From Sphingomonas sp. RIT328 (lineage in GTDB: Bacteria > Pseudomonadota > Alphaproteobacteria > Sphingomonadales > Sphingomonadaceae): a stretch of 41,111 nt of DNA. A program made the translations under genes and the position numbers. The notes under the pieces were generated by a model that saw only the letters and a program-made list of their open reading frames with translations, did no database searches and had not been told where the DNA came from. The stretch lies in contig NZ_JFYV01000027.1 of assembly GCF_000632225.1 (NCBI RefSeq), positions 1 through 41,111 on the forward strand. The letters are read 5' to 3'. Shown piece after piece: positions 15,195-24,818 of this stretch; within the stretch, counting starts at the first letter, position 1; every line of letters starts with the position of its first letter.

Positions 15195-16484
15195 TCAGTC
15201 GCAGGCGCGATGCAGTCGCTGTGCGATCCAGGCGGAGATCAGGCACATGGCGGCGACGAGGAACAGCATGTCAACCGGCTGCACGCCGGCGAGGTTGATC
15301 CCGATCGCCGCGATCGAACCCAGCGTCATCGCCCCCGAATTGACGACGTTGTTCGCCGCGACGGTGCGCGCGGTCTGGTCCTTCTCCACCGTGGTGGTCA
15401 GGAAGGCATAGAGCGGCACGACGAACATGCCGCCGGTGGTGGCGATCGCGAGCAGCGATAGCATGATCGGGATGCTGCGCGGCTGCGCGACGAATTGCGT
15501 CCAGTCGTAGAATTGCCCCGGCGGCGCCGGCACCCAGGTGCGGCAGAGCAAGGAGAAGACGACGACGAATCCGCCCATCGCGATCACCGACAGCGGCGAA
15601 TAGCGCGCGCTGATCCGTCCGCGCAGCATCGTGTTGATGACCACCGATCCGATCGCGACGCCGACCGAGAAGACCGCGATCGCGCCGCTCGCCACCATCT
15701 TGTCGGCGGTGAGCACGTTCTTGACCAGCGGCGGGAAGATAATGATCAGCACCGCGCCGATCGTCCAGAAGAAGCTGATCGCGCAGATCGCCAGGAACAG
15801 CCGCGGAATGTGCATCGTCGTGCGGATCAGCCGCCACGAGGCGGAGAAGGGATTGTAGTTGAGCGTCAGCCGCGGCCCCTCGCGCGGCGCCGGCGGCACG
15901 AAGCGCGCCGCGAACCAGCCGATCGCCGCGACGACCAGCACGAGGATCGCCGCGCCCTCGATCGGCACATAGCCGGCCACGATCGTGCCGAGCAGGATGG
16001 CGAGATAGGTCCCCGCCTCGACCAGCCCGGTGCCGCCGAGCACGTCGTGCGGTTTGAGGTGCTGCGGCAGGATCGCATATTTGATCGGGCCGAAGAAGGT
16101 CGAGTGGACGCCGAGGAACAGCACCGCGCCGAGCATCAGTCCGACGCCGAGCGTCGGCAGGCCGGCGCGCGCCACCATCAGCCCCGCCGCGCCGAGCAGC
16201 ATGATGCCGATTTCCGCGGTCTTGACGATGCGGATGATCCGCGCCTTGTCGTGGCTGTCGGCGAGCTGCCCGGCGAGCGCCGAGAACAGGAAGAACGGCA
16301 GGATGGCGATCCCCGTCGCCAGCGCGTTGAAGTTCGTTTCCATATGCGGATCGTTGAAGATCGCATAGGTCGCGAACAGCACCATCGACGTCTTGAACAG
16401 ATTGTCGTTGAAGGCGCCGAGGAACTGGGTGGTGAAGAGGGGCAGGAAGCGGCGCTGCTTCAGCAACCCCATGGCATTCAACAT
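15195..16484 (-). CDS. MFS transporter, LplT-like (lysophospholipid transporter type)
   Basis: A 429-residue protein with about twelve membrane segments. RRFLPLFTTQFLGAFNDNLFKTSMVLF at the N-terminus is the hallmark shared by LplT and the MFS domain of Aas fusion proteins, followed by HSTFFGPIKYAILPQHL and DVLGGTGLVEAGTYLAI. LplT flips lysophospholipids across the inner membrane for reacylation by Aas. No acyltransferase/acyl-ACP synthetase gene is adjacent. Start uncertain: ATG at 16484 is used here; an ATG at 16472 and one at 16526 are in frame, none with a clear ribosome-binding site. Confidence 0.83.
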   Translation of the reverse strand: MLNAMGLLKQRRFLPLFTTQFLGAFNDNLFKTSMVLFATYAIFNDPHMETNFNALATGIAILPFFLFSALAGQLADSHDKARIIRIVKTAEIGIMLLGAAGLMVARAGLPTLGVGLMLGAVLFLGVHSTFFGPIKYAILPQHLKPHDVLGGTGLVEAGTYLAILLGTIVAGYVPIEGAAILVLVVAAIGWFAARFVPPAPREGPRLTLNYNPFSASWRLIRTTMHIPRLFLAICAISFFWTIGAVLIIIFPPLVKNVLTADKMVASGAIAVFSVGVAIGSVVINTMLRGRISARYSPLSVIAMGGFVVVFSLLCRTWVPAPPGQFYDWTQFVAQPRSIPIMLSLLAIATTGGMFVVPLYAFLTTTVEKDQTARTVAANNVVNSGAMTLGSIAAIGINLAGVQPVDMLFLVAAMCLISAWIAQRLHRACD

Positions 16485-16584
16485 GCGATCAACGGCCTTC
16501 AATCGTGGCGCTATTGTGATCGGCATAGCGGACGGAGCGGGGCACGCCAACGGGGAAGGCGCATCCGCGCCCCCGCCCGCGCCC

Positions 16585-17202
16585 TCAGCCCGGCCGGCGC
16601 ATCGTGAAGCGCGTCTCGGGCGTCACCTCGAAATAATCGGCCGGACCGCCGCCGCGCAGGATCGGGCGGGGACGGGCGGTCTGGTAGACGCCGTCGTCGA
16701 GCATCGCACTGTCGATATGGATGCCGACCGCCTCGCCGATCACCAGATATTGGTCGAGGTCGGTGCCCTGCCGGTCCTTGAGGCGGATCAGCTGGGTCAG
16801 CCGGCATTCGAACGCCACCGGGCTCGCCGCGACCCGTGCCGGCGCGACCAGCCGCGACGGCAGCGTCTCCAGCCCGGCGAGGTCGAACTCGTCGACCTCC
16901 GCCGCCACCGCCGCCGCGGTCGCGTTCATCGCCTCGGCGAGATCGCGCGTCGCGAGGTTCCAGACGAATTCGCCGGTCGCCGCGATATTGGCGACGCTGT
17001 CCTTCCAGCCCATCGAGGAGAAGGCGATCAGCGGCGGCGTATAATTGATCAGGTTGAAGAAGCTGTACGGCGCGACGTTGCGCACGCCGTCCGCCGAGAC
17101 GCTGCTGATCCAGCCGATCGGACGCGGCGCGACCATCGCGTTGAGGGGATCATGCGGCAGCCGGTGGCCGTCGCGCGGTTCGTAGAAATGCCAGTCGATC
17201 AT
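16585..17202 (-). CDS. Flavin reductase-like (FMN-binding split-barrel) protein
   Basis: A 205-residue protein with the flavin-reductase domain motifs: APRPIGWISSVSADGVRNVAPYSFFN (FMN phosphate binding), PPLIAFSS, FVWNLATRDLAEAMN and FECRLTQLIRL. The family covers NAD(P)H:flavin reductases and flavin-binding proteins of unknown role; this subgroup (TIGR-less, COG1853) is widespread. It is divergent from the cytochrome b gene with a 26-bp gap, so both promoters are packed or overlapping. A link to that redox pair is possible but not shown. Confidence 0.87.
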   Translation of the reverse strand: MIDWHFYEPRDGHRLPHDPLNAMVAPRPIGWISSVSADGVRNVAPYSFFNLINYTPPLIAFSSMGWKDSVANIAATGEFVWNLATRDLAEAMNATAAAVAAEVDEFDLAGLETLPSRLVAPARVAASPVAFECRLTQLIRLKDRQGTDLDQYLVIGEAVGIHIDSAMLDDGVYQTARPRPILRGGGPADYFEVTPETRFTMRRPG

Positions 17203-17228
17203 CGCTGCTTAACTGCTATGATGCGGGA

Positions 17229-17936
17229 ATGGACGCAAACACTCCCGGAACGTCGATCGTCCGCCACGCGCTGGCGACGCGGCTGTGGCATTGGGTCAAC
17301 GCCGTATCGGTCGTCATCCTGCTCGGCAGCGGCCTTGGCATCTCCAACGCGCATCCGCGGCTCTACTGGGGGCGTTACGGGGCGAATTTCGACCATGCCT
17401 GGGCGCAGCTGCCGCGCTTTCCGGCGTGGATAACGATCCCCGCCAACTACAATCTCGCCATCTCGCGCCGCTGGCACCTGCTGTTCGCGCTGGTCTTCGC
17501 CTTCGGCCTGCTCGGCTATATGATCGTCAGCCTGATCAACCGCCATTTCGCGCGCAAGCTCGCTTTGCGCCGCGCCGATGTCAGCCCCGCGCATCTGGCC
17601 GCGGACGTGCGCGATCATTTCAACCTGCGCTTTCACGACGCCGACGATCCTGCCGCCTACAACAGCCTCCAGAAGTGGAGCTACATCCTCGTCCTCTTCG
17701 TCGCGCTGCCGATGATGATCGCCACCGGGCTGGCGCTGTCGCCGGGGATGGACGCGGCCTGGCCCTGGTTGCTCGATCTGTTCGGCGGCCGCCAGTCGGC
17801 GCGCTCGCTGCATTTCGTCACCGCCACGCTGGTCGGCGCGTTCATCGTCGTCCATGTGGCCCTCGTCATCCTCGCCGGCGCCGGCAACGAACTGCGCTCG
17901 ATGATCACCGGCAAGTGGAAGGTCCCCGAGGCATGA
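17229..17936 (+). CDS. b-type cytochrome, b561 / Ni-hydrogenase cytochrome b family
   Basis: A 235-residue protein with four or five membrane helices. Likely heme ligands are His21 (RLWHWVN), a His in RRWHLLFAL, and histidines in ARSLHFVTA and IVVHVALVI. It matches the cytochrome b561 family (PF01292) that passes electrons between quinol and a periplasmic enzyme. Its stop overlaps the start of the molybdoenzyme gene (ATGA), so the two form one electron-transfer unit. It is not the ferric-reductase-like MsrQ type. Confidence 0.85.
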   Translation: MDANTPGTSIVRHALATRLWHWVNAVSVVILLGSGLGISNAHPRLYWGRYGANFDHAWAQLPRFPAWITIPANYNLAISRRWHLLFALVFAFGLLGYMIVSLINRHFARKLALRRADVSPAHLAADVRDHFNLRFHDADDPAAYNSLQKWSYILVLFVALPMMIATGLALSPGMDAAWPWLLDLFGGRQSARSLHFVTATLVGAFIVVHVALVILAGAGNELRSMITGKWKVPEA

Positions 17937-18679
17937 TCCTCCCCCGTCGTTCGCTCCTGACGGCAGGCGCCGGGCTGCTGCTCGCCGGCTGCGACAAGGT
18001 CGCCGCGATCCCGCAGGCGCGCAAGATCCTGTTCGCGGGCGAGGACATGCATCGCGGCCTGCAACGTGCGTTGCTCGATCGCGGCGCGCTCGCGCCGGAA
18101 TTCACCCGCGAGCAGATGTCGCCGATCTTCCGCGCCAACGGCACGCGCGATCCCGGTACGCCGGCTTATGCCGCAATGGTCGCCGACCAGTTCAGCAGCT
18201 ACCGGCTCGCCGTCGACGGGCTGGTCGACCGGCCGCTGTCGCTGTCGCTCGATCAGCTCGCCGCGATGCCCGCGCGCAGCCAGATCACCCGCCACGATTG
18301 CGTCGAGGGGTGGAGCGCGATCGGCCAGTGGCAGGGGCCGATGCTCGGCACGGTGCTCCAGGCCGCGGGGGTGCGCCGCTCGGCGCGCTACGTCGTCTTT
18401 ACCTGCGCCGACCTCTACAACGGCCAGCCCTATTACGAATCGATCGACACCGTCGACGCCTTCCACCCGCAGACGATTCTCGCGCTCAAGATGAACGGCG
18501 CGCGGCTCACCGTCCCGCATGGCGCCCCGGTGCGGCTGCGCGTCGAGCGCCAGCTCGGCTACAAGCACGCCAAATACGTCACCGGCATCACCGCGGTGGC
18601 CAGCCTCGCCGCGATCGGCAAGGGCAAGGGCGGCTATTGGGAGGACAATGTCGATTACGATTGGTATGCTGGCATATAG
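17933..18679 (+). CDS. Molybdopterin-dependent oxidoreductase (SUOX/YedY fold), predicted lipoprotein
   Basis: A 248-residue protein. The N-terminus has RR followed by a hydrophobic stretch and a lipobox (RRSLLTAGAGLLLAGC, Cys20), suggesting Tat export and lipid anchoring. The sulfite-oxidase-type domain follows, with the probable molybdenum-ligating cysteine in RHDCVEGWSAIGQW (Cys123) and HGAPVRLRVERQLGYKHAKYV near the C-terminus. Partner is the upstream cytochrome b. Possible substrates are methionine sulfoxide (as MsrP), sulfite or other S- or N-oxides; nothing in the sequence decides. Six bases separate it from cfa. Confidence 0.87.
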   Translation: MILPRRSLLTAGAGLLLAGCDKVAAIPQARKILFAGEDMHRGLQRALLDRGALAPEFTREQMSPIFRANGTRDPGTPAYAAMVADQFSSYRLAVDGLVDRPLSLSLDQLAAMPARSQITRHDCVEGWSAIGQWQGPMLGTVLQAAGVRRSARYVVFTCADLYNGQPYYESIDTVDAFHPQTILALKMNGARLTVPHGAPVRLRVERQLGYKHAKYVTGITAVASLAAIGKGKGGYWEDNVDYDWYAGI

Positions 18680-18685
18680 GCGATT

Positions 18686-19927
18686 ATGGCGGCGCGCATG
18701 GCGCTGATCGACATGTTCCTCAGCCGCGCCGTCAAGCGTGGCCAACTCACCCTCCACCGTCCCGGCAAACCCCCCGCCACCTTCGGCACGCCCGATCCCG
18801 ACCTCGGTCATATCCAGCTGCGGTTTCAGGACAATGGCGTCGCCGGTCGCATCGTCCGCAACCCCGCGCTCGCCGCGGGCGAGATGTATATGGACGGGCG
18901 GATGACCGTCGACGGCGACGACATTATGGGCCTCGTCCGGCTGATGAAGCACAACAGCGCCTATGAGCATGGCCAGAACGCGCTCCAGCCCTCGGCGGTG
19001 GTGCGCGGCGTCGGCGCGGTCAAGCACCGGCTCGACCGGATCAACATGGAGCGCCGCTCCAAGCAGAATGTCGCGCATCATTACGATCTGTCGGCGCGGC
19101 TCTACGATCTCTTTCTCGATGCCGACAAGCAATATAGCTGCGCCTATTATACCGATCCCGACAACAGCCTCGAACAGGCGCAGTCGGACAAGCTCGCGCA
19201 TATCGCCGCCAAGCTGGCGCTGAAGCCGGGCATGACGGTGCTCGACATCGGCTGTGGTTGGGGCGGCATGGCGCTGTATCTCAACAAGCATTTCGGCGTC
19301 GAGGTGCTTGGCGTGACCCTGTCGGAAGAACAGCTCAAGATCGCGCGCGAACGCGCCGCGGCGGCGGGCGTCGCCGACAAGGTGCGGTTCGAGCTGATCG
19401 ACTATCGCCGCGTCGAGGGCCAGTTCGACCGCATCGTCTCGGTGGGCATGTTCGAACATGTCGGCCCGCCGCAATACCGGGCCTACTTCCGCAAATGCCG
19501 CGACCTCCTCACACCGGAGGGTGTCGCGCTGATCCACACGATCGGCCGGCTCGGGCCGCCCAGCGTGACCGACGACTGGACGACCAAATATATCTTCCCG
19601 GGCGGCTACAACCCCGCCTTGTCAGAGACGATCGCGGCGTTCGAGGGGCTGAAGATGTTCCTCACCGACGTCGAGATCCTGCGGCTGCACTATGCCTATA
19701 CGCTGCACGAATGGTATCGCCGCACGGTGGCGGCGCGCGACGCGATCGTCGCCTTGTACGACGAGCGCTTCTACCGGATGTGGACCTTCTATCTCGCCGG
19801 CGCGGCCAATGCCTTCGAGAATGGCGGGCTGGTCAATTTCCAGATCCAGTTCAGCCGCAGCCGCACCGCGCTGCCGATCACGCGGGATTATATGTTCGAG
19901 GGCGAGCGCGCGTTGCGAGGGCGATAG
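18686..19927 (+). CDS. cfa: Cyclopropane-fatty-acyl-phospholipid synthase
   Basis: A 413-residue protein, usual for the family. It has the N-terminal domain and the SAM-binding glycine loop VLDIGCGWGG (residues 185-194), QNVAHHYDLS at residues 127-136, the family motif GMFEHVGPPQYRAYF, and WTTKYIFPGGYNPAL. It transfers a methylene group from S-adenosylmethionine to unsaturated acyl chains of membrane phospholipids, which hardens membranes against stress. It begins 6 bases after the molybdoenzyme gene, so it is probably the third gene of that operon. An ATG at 18698 is an alternative start. Confidence 0.95.
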   Translation: MAARMALIDMFLSRAVKRGQLTLHRPGKPPATFGTPDPDLGHIQLRFQDNGVAGRIVRNPALAAGEMYMDGRMTVDGDDIMGLVRLMKHNSAYEHGQNALQPSAVVRGVGAVKHRLDRINMERRSKQNVAHHYDLSARLYDLFLDADKQYSCAYYTDPDNSLEQAQSDKLAHIAAKLALKPGMTVLDIGCGWGGMALYLNKHFGVEVLGVTLSEEQLKIARERAAAAGVADKVRFELIDYRRVEGQFDRIVSVGMFEHVGPPQYRAYFRKCRDLLTPEGVALIHTIGRLGPPSVTDDWTTKYIFPGGYNPALSETIAAFEGLKMFLTDVEILRLHYAYTLHEWYRRTVAARDAIVALYDERFYRMWTFYLAGAANAFENGGLVNFQIQFSRSRTALPITRDYMFEGERALRGR

Positions 19928-19972
19928 CCGCAACGTTGCGCTCCGGCGGCACCGGCTTACAGCCGGCCGCTC

Positions 19973-21316
19973 TCACACCGGCAAGGTCACCCGCGCCACC
20001 GCGCCCGCTTGCGGGTGGTTGGCGATCGTCGCGTCGCCGCCATGCGCGCGGGCGACGCCGCGGACGCTGCTGAGGCCGAGGCCGATGCCGCCGGTGTCGC
20101 GGTTGCGCGACCGTTCGCCGCGGAAGAACGGCTCGAACAGGCGGTGGACGTCCTCGGGCGGAATGCCGGGGCCGTGATCGCGCACCTCGATCAGCGCATG
20201 GCCATCGATCCGCGCCAGCGTCACCTCGGCGTCGCCGGCATATTTGAGCGCATTGCCGACCAGATTGGCGACCAGCGATTTCAGCGCGGCGGCGTCGCCC
20301 TCGATCACCAGCGGATCGCCGTCGTGGAGCACCACCGGCTCGCCATGATCGGCGAGGTCGTCGGTGACGCTCTCGACCAGCGAGCGCAGGTCGAGCCGGC
20401 GGCGTTCGACCGCCTGCGTGCCGTCGCGGAAGAAGGCGAGCGCGGCCTGGATCATCGCCTGCATGTCACGGATGTCCGCCTCGCTCGCGCTGCGCAGCGG
20501 TTCCGGCGCGCGTTCGAGCCGCAGGCCGAGCCGCATCAGGGGCGTACGCAGATCGTGCGCGATCGCGGCGATCATCATCGTGCGGTCCTCGACATAGCGG
20601 TTGAGCCGCGCCTGCATCCGGTTGAACGCCGCCGCCGCCTCGGCGATCTCCGCCGGCCCGCCGAGCGGCAGCGGCGCGGCGCGCGGATCACGGCCGAGCC
20701 GCTCCGCCGCGGCGCCGAAGGCGGCGATCGGCTTGGTCAGCCGTCGTGCGAGCAGCCAGGCGAAGGGGGCGACCGCGAGCAGCGCGGCGAGCAGCCACTG
20801 AAAGGCGCGCCACCGCCAGCTTTCGAAGCCGGTATGCGCTGCGCGCGCCACCCGCCAGCTGCCGTCGCGCTGCTCCACCGCGACGGTGAAATGGCCGAAC
20901 AGGATCTGGTTGCGCGCGTCGGGCGGCGGCCGGTCGCCGAACCCGCCGCGCGGCGGCAGCGGCCCGAAGACGAGTGGCGGCGGCCCGCCGAACTGGACGT
21001 GGACGCGCGCCGGCGGCAGATCGAGCTGCATCGCGATCAGCCGGCTGATCCGCGTGCCGCGCGGATCGGCAGGGGCGGGGTTGCTCGCCTCGCGCGTCAC
21101 CAGCACCTCGCCGGTCGCATCCTGCCCGGAGCGCAGCGCATTGGCGACCTGCGGCACCGAGAAGATGCGCGGCGTCGGCGGGGTGAGGAACACGACCAGC
21201 GCCACGTTGAGCGCCTGCACCGCCGCGACGCTCAGCAGCATCACGAGGAAGACGCGCCAGAACAGCGACTTGCTTACCCAACGCACCGCCGGCCGGACCG
21301 GCCGGTTGGCGGTCAT
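19973..21316 (-). CDS. Sensor histidine kinase (HAMP, EnvZ-like)
   Basis: A 447-residue protein: membrane segment at about 20-45, a periplasmic region of about 120 residues rich in Pro/Gly (FGGPPPLVFGPLPPRGGFGDRPPP), second membrane segment at about 172-190, HAMP linker (RRLTKPIAAF), dimerisation domain with His254 in AIAHDLRTPLMRL, and ATPase domain with NLVGNALKYAG, DHGPGIPPED and GGIGLGLSS. It pairs with the response regulator upstream; their ends overlap by one ATGA. The start at 21316 is set by that overlap. Signal sensed is unknown. Confidence 0.95.
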   Translation of the reverse strand: MTANRPVRPAVRWVSKSLFWRVFLVMLLSVAAVQALNVALVVFLTPPTPRIFSVPQVANALRSGQDATGEVLVTREASNPAPADPRGTRISRLIAMQLDLPPARVHVQFGGPPPLVFGPLPPRGGFGDRPPPDARNQILFGHFTVAVEQRDGSWRVARAAHTGFESWRWRAFQWLLAALLAVAPFAWLLARRLTKPIAAFGAAAERLGRDPRAAPLPLGGPAEIAEAAAAFNRMQARLNRYVEDRTMMIAAIAHDLRTPLMRLGLRLERAPEPLRSASEADIRDMQAMIQAALAFFRDGTQAVERRRLDLRSLVESVTDDLADHGEPVVLHDGDPLVIEGDAAALKSLVANLVGNALKYAGDAEVTLARIDGHALIEVRDHGPGIPPEDVHRLFEPFFRGERSRNRDTGGIGLGLSSVRGVARAHGGDATIANHPQAGAVARVTLPV

Positions 21317-22047
21317 GCGCGCGCCACCGCCGGCACGAACAGATAGCCTTCGTTGCGGATGGTGCGGATGATGTCGTCGCCGCCGCTGCGCAGCTTGCGC
21401 CGCAGCCGGCTGATCTGGACATCGATCGCCCGATCGAAGGCATCGGAATTGGGGCCGCGCGCCGCCTCGAGCAGCAATTCGCGCGACAGCACGCGCCGCG
21501 GCCGTTCGGCGAAGACGCGCAGCAGCGCGAATTCCCCGTCGGTGAGGCCGACCAGCACGCCCTGCGCATCGAACAATTCGTGCGCCATCAGGTCCATCGT
21601 CCAGCCATCGAAGGTCAGTCGCGACCGGTCGGCGGGCTCCGCCTGATGACGGCTGCGCAAGGCGGCGCGGACGGTGGCGATCACCTCGCGGGCGCTGCAC
21701 GGCTTGGTGAGATAGTGGCTCGCGCCGATCTCCAGCCCGACGATCCGGTCGCGCTCCTCGCCGAGCGCGCTCAGCATGATCACGGTCGGGCCGCCGTCGC
21801 GGGTGATCCGGCGACAGGCGGAGATGCCGTCCTCGCCCGGCATCATCACGTCGAGCAGTACCGCGTCGATCCGCTCGCGTTCGAGCACGCTGTCCATCTC
21901 GCGGGTGTTGGCGGCGGCCTGCACGCGATAGCCGCGCGCGCCGAGGCTTTCGGTCAGCAGCGAGCGGATCTCACGATCGTCGTCGACCACCAGGATCGCC
22001 GCCGCTTCGTCCCCCGCCGCCGTCGCATTATGCTGTTGGCTCATCAT
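21313..22047 (-). CDS. OmpR-family response regulator
   Basis: A 244-residue protein with a receiver domain (acidic pair Asp22-Asp23, phospho-acceptor Asp66 in LLDVMMPGEDG, lysine in LTKPCSAREV) and a winged-helix DNA-binding domain (LTDGEFALLRVFAERPRRVLSRELLL ... DVQISRLRRKL). It is cotranscribed with the histidine kinase and is divergent from the EF-hand gene, 123 bases away, which makes that gene a likely target. The first ATG of a tandem pair (22047) is used. Confidence 0.94.
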   Translation of the reverse strand: MMSQQHNATAAGDEAAAILVVDDDREIRSLLTESLGARGYRVQAAANTREMDSVLERERIDAVLLDVMMPGEDGISACRRITRDGGPTVIMLSALGEERDRIVGLEIGASHYLTKPCSAREVIATVRAALRSRHQAEPADRSRLTFDGWTMDLMAHELFDAQGVLVGLTDGEFALLRVFAERPRRVLSRELLLEAARGPNSDAFDRAIDVQISRLRRKLRSGGDDIIRTIRNEGYLFVPAVARA

Positions 22048-22170
22048 GCTCCCCTTCTGGCGGCAAAATGTTTCTCCCGAATAACCGGATCATAGTCTCT
22101 TCCGGCGGCGTGGACATCCAGCCGCAACATTGGGCTGGTTGACCGCACTGAACTACAGGGGACACCGATC

Positions 22171-22923
<753 letters not shown>

Positions 22924-23327
22924 GCCCGTCGCAGCCGGAAGAGCGCAGCAATCGGCCGAGTCGCACGATCGTGCTGCTGAGACGAGGCCTGACCGCTCTG
23001 ACCTTACCCCGAGCGTTCCGTCATTCCGGACATGTTCGAAATCGCTGCCGATATCTCATCATGCTCCCGCGAAGGCGGAAGCCCAGTGGCGCTTTGCCAT
23101 AAGCCGTCGTTTTGACTGGCTATTGAGGTTCGGCTCGCGCGGGAACACTGGTGCTGCCGCCGAGTGGAGCGACCCGTCATAGGGTTCGGCTTATGGCGGG
23201 CCATCGGTCCGCCGCACAGACAATGACTGACCTGCGGCGTTGCAACAGATCAGAGCCGGATCGCGATACGCAATCCGCGTCGCCGACGATCCGGGGCGGC
23301 GGCACGCGCCGGCCGCCCCGTCGCCGA
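22924..23327. other. Intergenic region with degenerate palindromes
   Basis: About 400 bases without a credible gene. It holds an 11-bp inverted pair (gccataagccg at 23096-23106, cggcttatggc at 23187-23197), a degenerate cgcgaaggcggaagcc element at 23069-23084 of the type repeated in many sphingomonads, and a hairpin (ggggcggc/gccgcccc, 23293-23319) that probably ends the minus-strand transporter transcript. Confidence 0.5.
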
Positions 23328-24656
23328 TCAGTCGAGCCGGCGGGCCAATTCCTTGTTGAGCCCCAGCGCGACCAGCGTCGCGAACGCACCCGACAGCAAA
23401 TAGCCGCCCGCCGCGAGCAGACCGAACTGGCTCGCCAGCACCAGCGCGGCGAGCGGCGCGAAGCCGGCGCCGAACAGCCAGGCGAGGTCCGAGGTCAGCG
23501 CCGCGCCGGTGTAGCGCGCACGCTTGGGGAAATTGTTGGTCACCGCGCCCGACGACTGGCCGAACGACAGGCCGAGCAGCACGAAGCCGCCGATCATGAA
23601 GGCGAGCTCGCCCGCATCGCCACCGGCGAGCAGCTGCGGCGCGAAGCCGCTGAACGCCGCGATCGCGGCGGCGGTATAGCCGAGCACCGAGCGGCGGCCG
23701 ATGCGATCGGCGAGCAGGCCCGAGATCACCACCGCGCCGAGGCCGAAGAAGGCGCCGATGATCTCGATGCCGAGGAAGCGCGCGATATCCTCACGCGTGA
23801 ACAATGCGACCCACGACAGCGGGAATACCGTCACCATGTGGAACAGCGCGAAGCTGGCGAGCGGGGCGAAGGCGCCGATGACGATGTTGCGCCACTGCGC
23901 CTTGACTGTCGCGGTGACGCGCGACGGCGTCAGCTCGCGCGATTCGAACAGCCGGCTGTATTCAGGCGTGACGACGATGCGCAGCCGCGCGAACAGCGCG
24001 ACGACGTTGAGCGCGAAGGCGACGAAGAACGGGTAACGCCAGCCCCATGACAGGAAGTCGATGCCCTCCATATTGGCGAGGAGGAAGGCGAACAGCGCGC
24101 TCGCCACGATCAGGCCGAGCGGCGCGCCGAGCTGCGGCACCATCGCATACCAGCCGCGCTTCTCCGGCGGCGCGTTGAGCGCGAGCAGCGAGGCGAGGCC
24201 GTCCCAGGCGCCGCCGAGCGCGAGACCCTGGCCGATGCGGAAGGCGGCGAGCAGGATCGCCGACCAGATGCCGACCTCGGCATAGCCGGGCAGGAAGGCG
24301 AGCGACACGGTCGAGGTGCCGAGAAGGAACAAGGCGATGGTCAGCTTGGTGCCGCGGCCGTGCTCGCGGTCGACCCACATGAAGATCTGCGTGCCGATCG
24401 GCCGCGCGATGAACGCGAGCGGGAAGAGCGCGAACGAATAGAGCGTGCCGGTCAGCCGGTCGACATAGGGGAAGACCAAAGCCGGGAAGACGATGACCGA
24501 GGCGATCGCATAGCAGAAGAAGTCAAAGAATTCCGACGTCCGGCCGATGACCACGCCGATCGCGATCTCACCGGGACGGACCTCATGGTCGCCATTGGTG
24601 TTGATTGCACGGGCATCGCGTTCGAGCGCCCCGGAATGGGCAGAAGCCACTGACAT
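23328..24656 (-). CDS. MFS transporter, metabolite:H+ symporter (MHS) type
   Basis: A 442-residue protein with twelve predicted membrane segments. GRTSEFFDFFCYAIASVIVFPALVFP, RPIGTQIFMWVDREHGRGTKL (the conserved loop 2-3 motif) and FRIGQGLALGGAWDG point to the MHS family of ProP/KgtP/ShiA-type proton symporters for organic acids or osmolytes. Substrate unknown. The ATG at 24656 has AGGA about nine bases upstream. It is divergent from cyoA across 162 bases, which hold the palindrome described separately. Confidence 0.85.
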   Translation of the reverse strand: MSVASAHSGALERDARAINTNGDHEVRPGEIAIGVVIGRTSEFFDFFCYAIASVIVFPALVFPYVDRLTGTLYSFALFPLAFIARPIGTQIFMWVDREHGRGTKLTIALFLLGTSTVSLAFLPGYAEVGIWSAILLAAFRIGQGLALGGAWDGLASLLALNAPPEKRGWYAMVPQLGAPLGLIVASALFAFLLANMEGIDFLSWGWRYPFFVAFALNVVALFARLRIVVTPEYSRLFESRELTPSRVTATVKAQWRNIVIGAFAPLASFALFHMVTVFPLSWVALFTREDIARFLGIEIIGAFFGLGAVVISGLLADRIGRRSVLGYTAAAIAAFSGFAPQLLAGGDAGELAFMIGGFVLLGLSFGQSSGAVTNNFPKRARYTGAALTSDLAWLFGAGFAPLAALVLASQFGLLAAGGYLLSGAFATLVALGLNKELARRLD

Positions 24657-24769
24657 GTATCACGATCCTGTCGTCTCACAGCCCGAGGGCCAGCCGTCAT
24701 CAACGCGCCTTGCCCGCAAACGGACGCAACGCCAGCGTCCTTGTGTAGCGCAGCCGGCGCGCGGGCGGG

Positions 24770-24788
24770 ATAGGACAAAATGTCCTAT
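24770..24788. promoter_or_regulatory. Perfect 19-bp palindrome upstream of cyoA
   Basis: ataggaca (24770-24777) and tgtcctat (24781-24788) form a perfect inverted repeat around AAA, ending 30 bases before the cyoA start codon. Symmetry, AT content and position suit a dimeric repressor's operator. I cannot name the protein; the sequence is not an FNR (TTGAT-N4-ATCAA) site. Confidence 0.55.
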
Positions 24789-24818
24789 TTTGCGGTGCAG
24801 CACGCAGGAGTACGGGCG

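Noticed and set aside
17229..18679. MsrPQ (YedYZ) identification for the cytochrome/molybdoenzyme pair
   Set aside because: The membrane partner is of the b561/Ni-hydrogenase type and the enzyme has a lipobox; MsrQ features are not visible.
17681..19537. Long minus-strand frame opposite the molybdoenzyme and cfa
   Set aside because: No domain and antisense to two strong genes.
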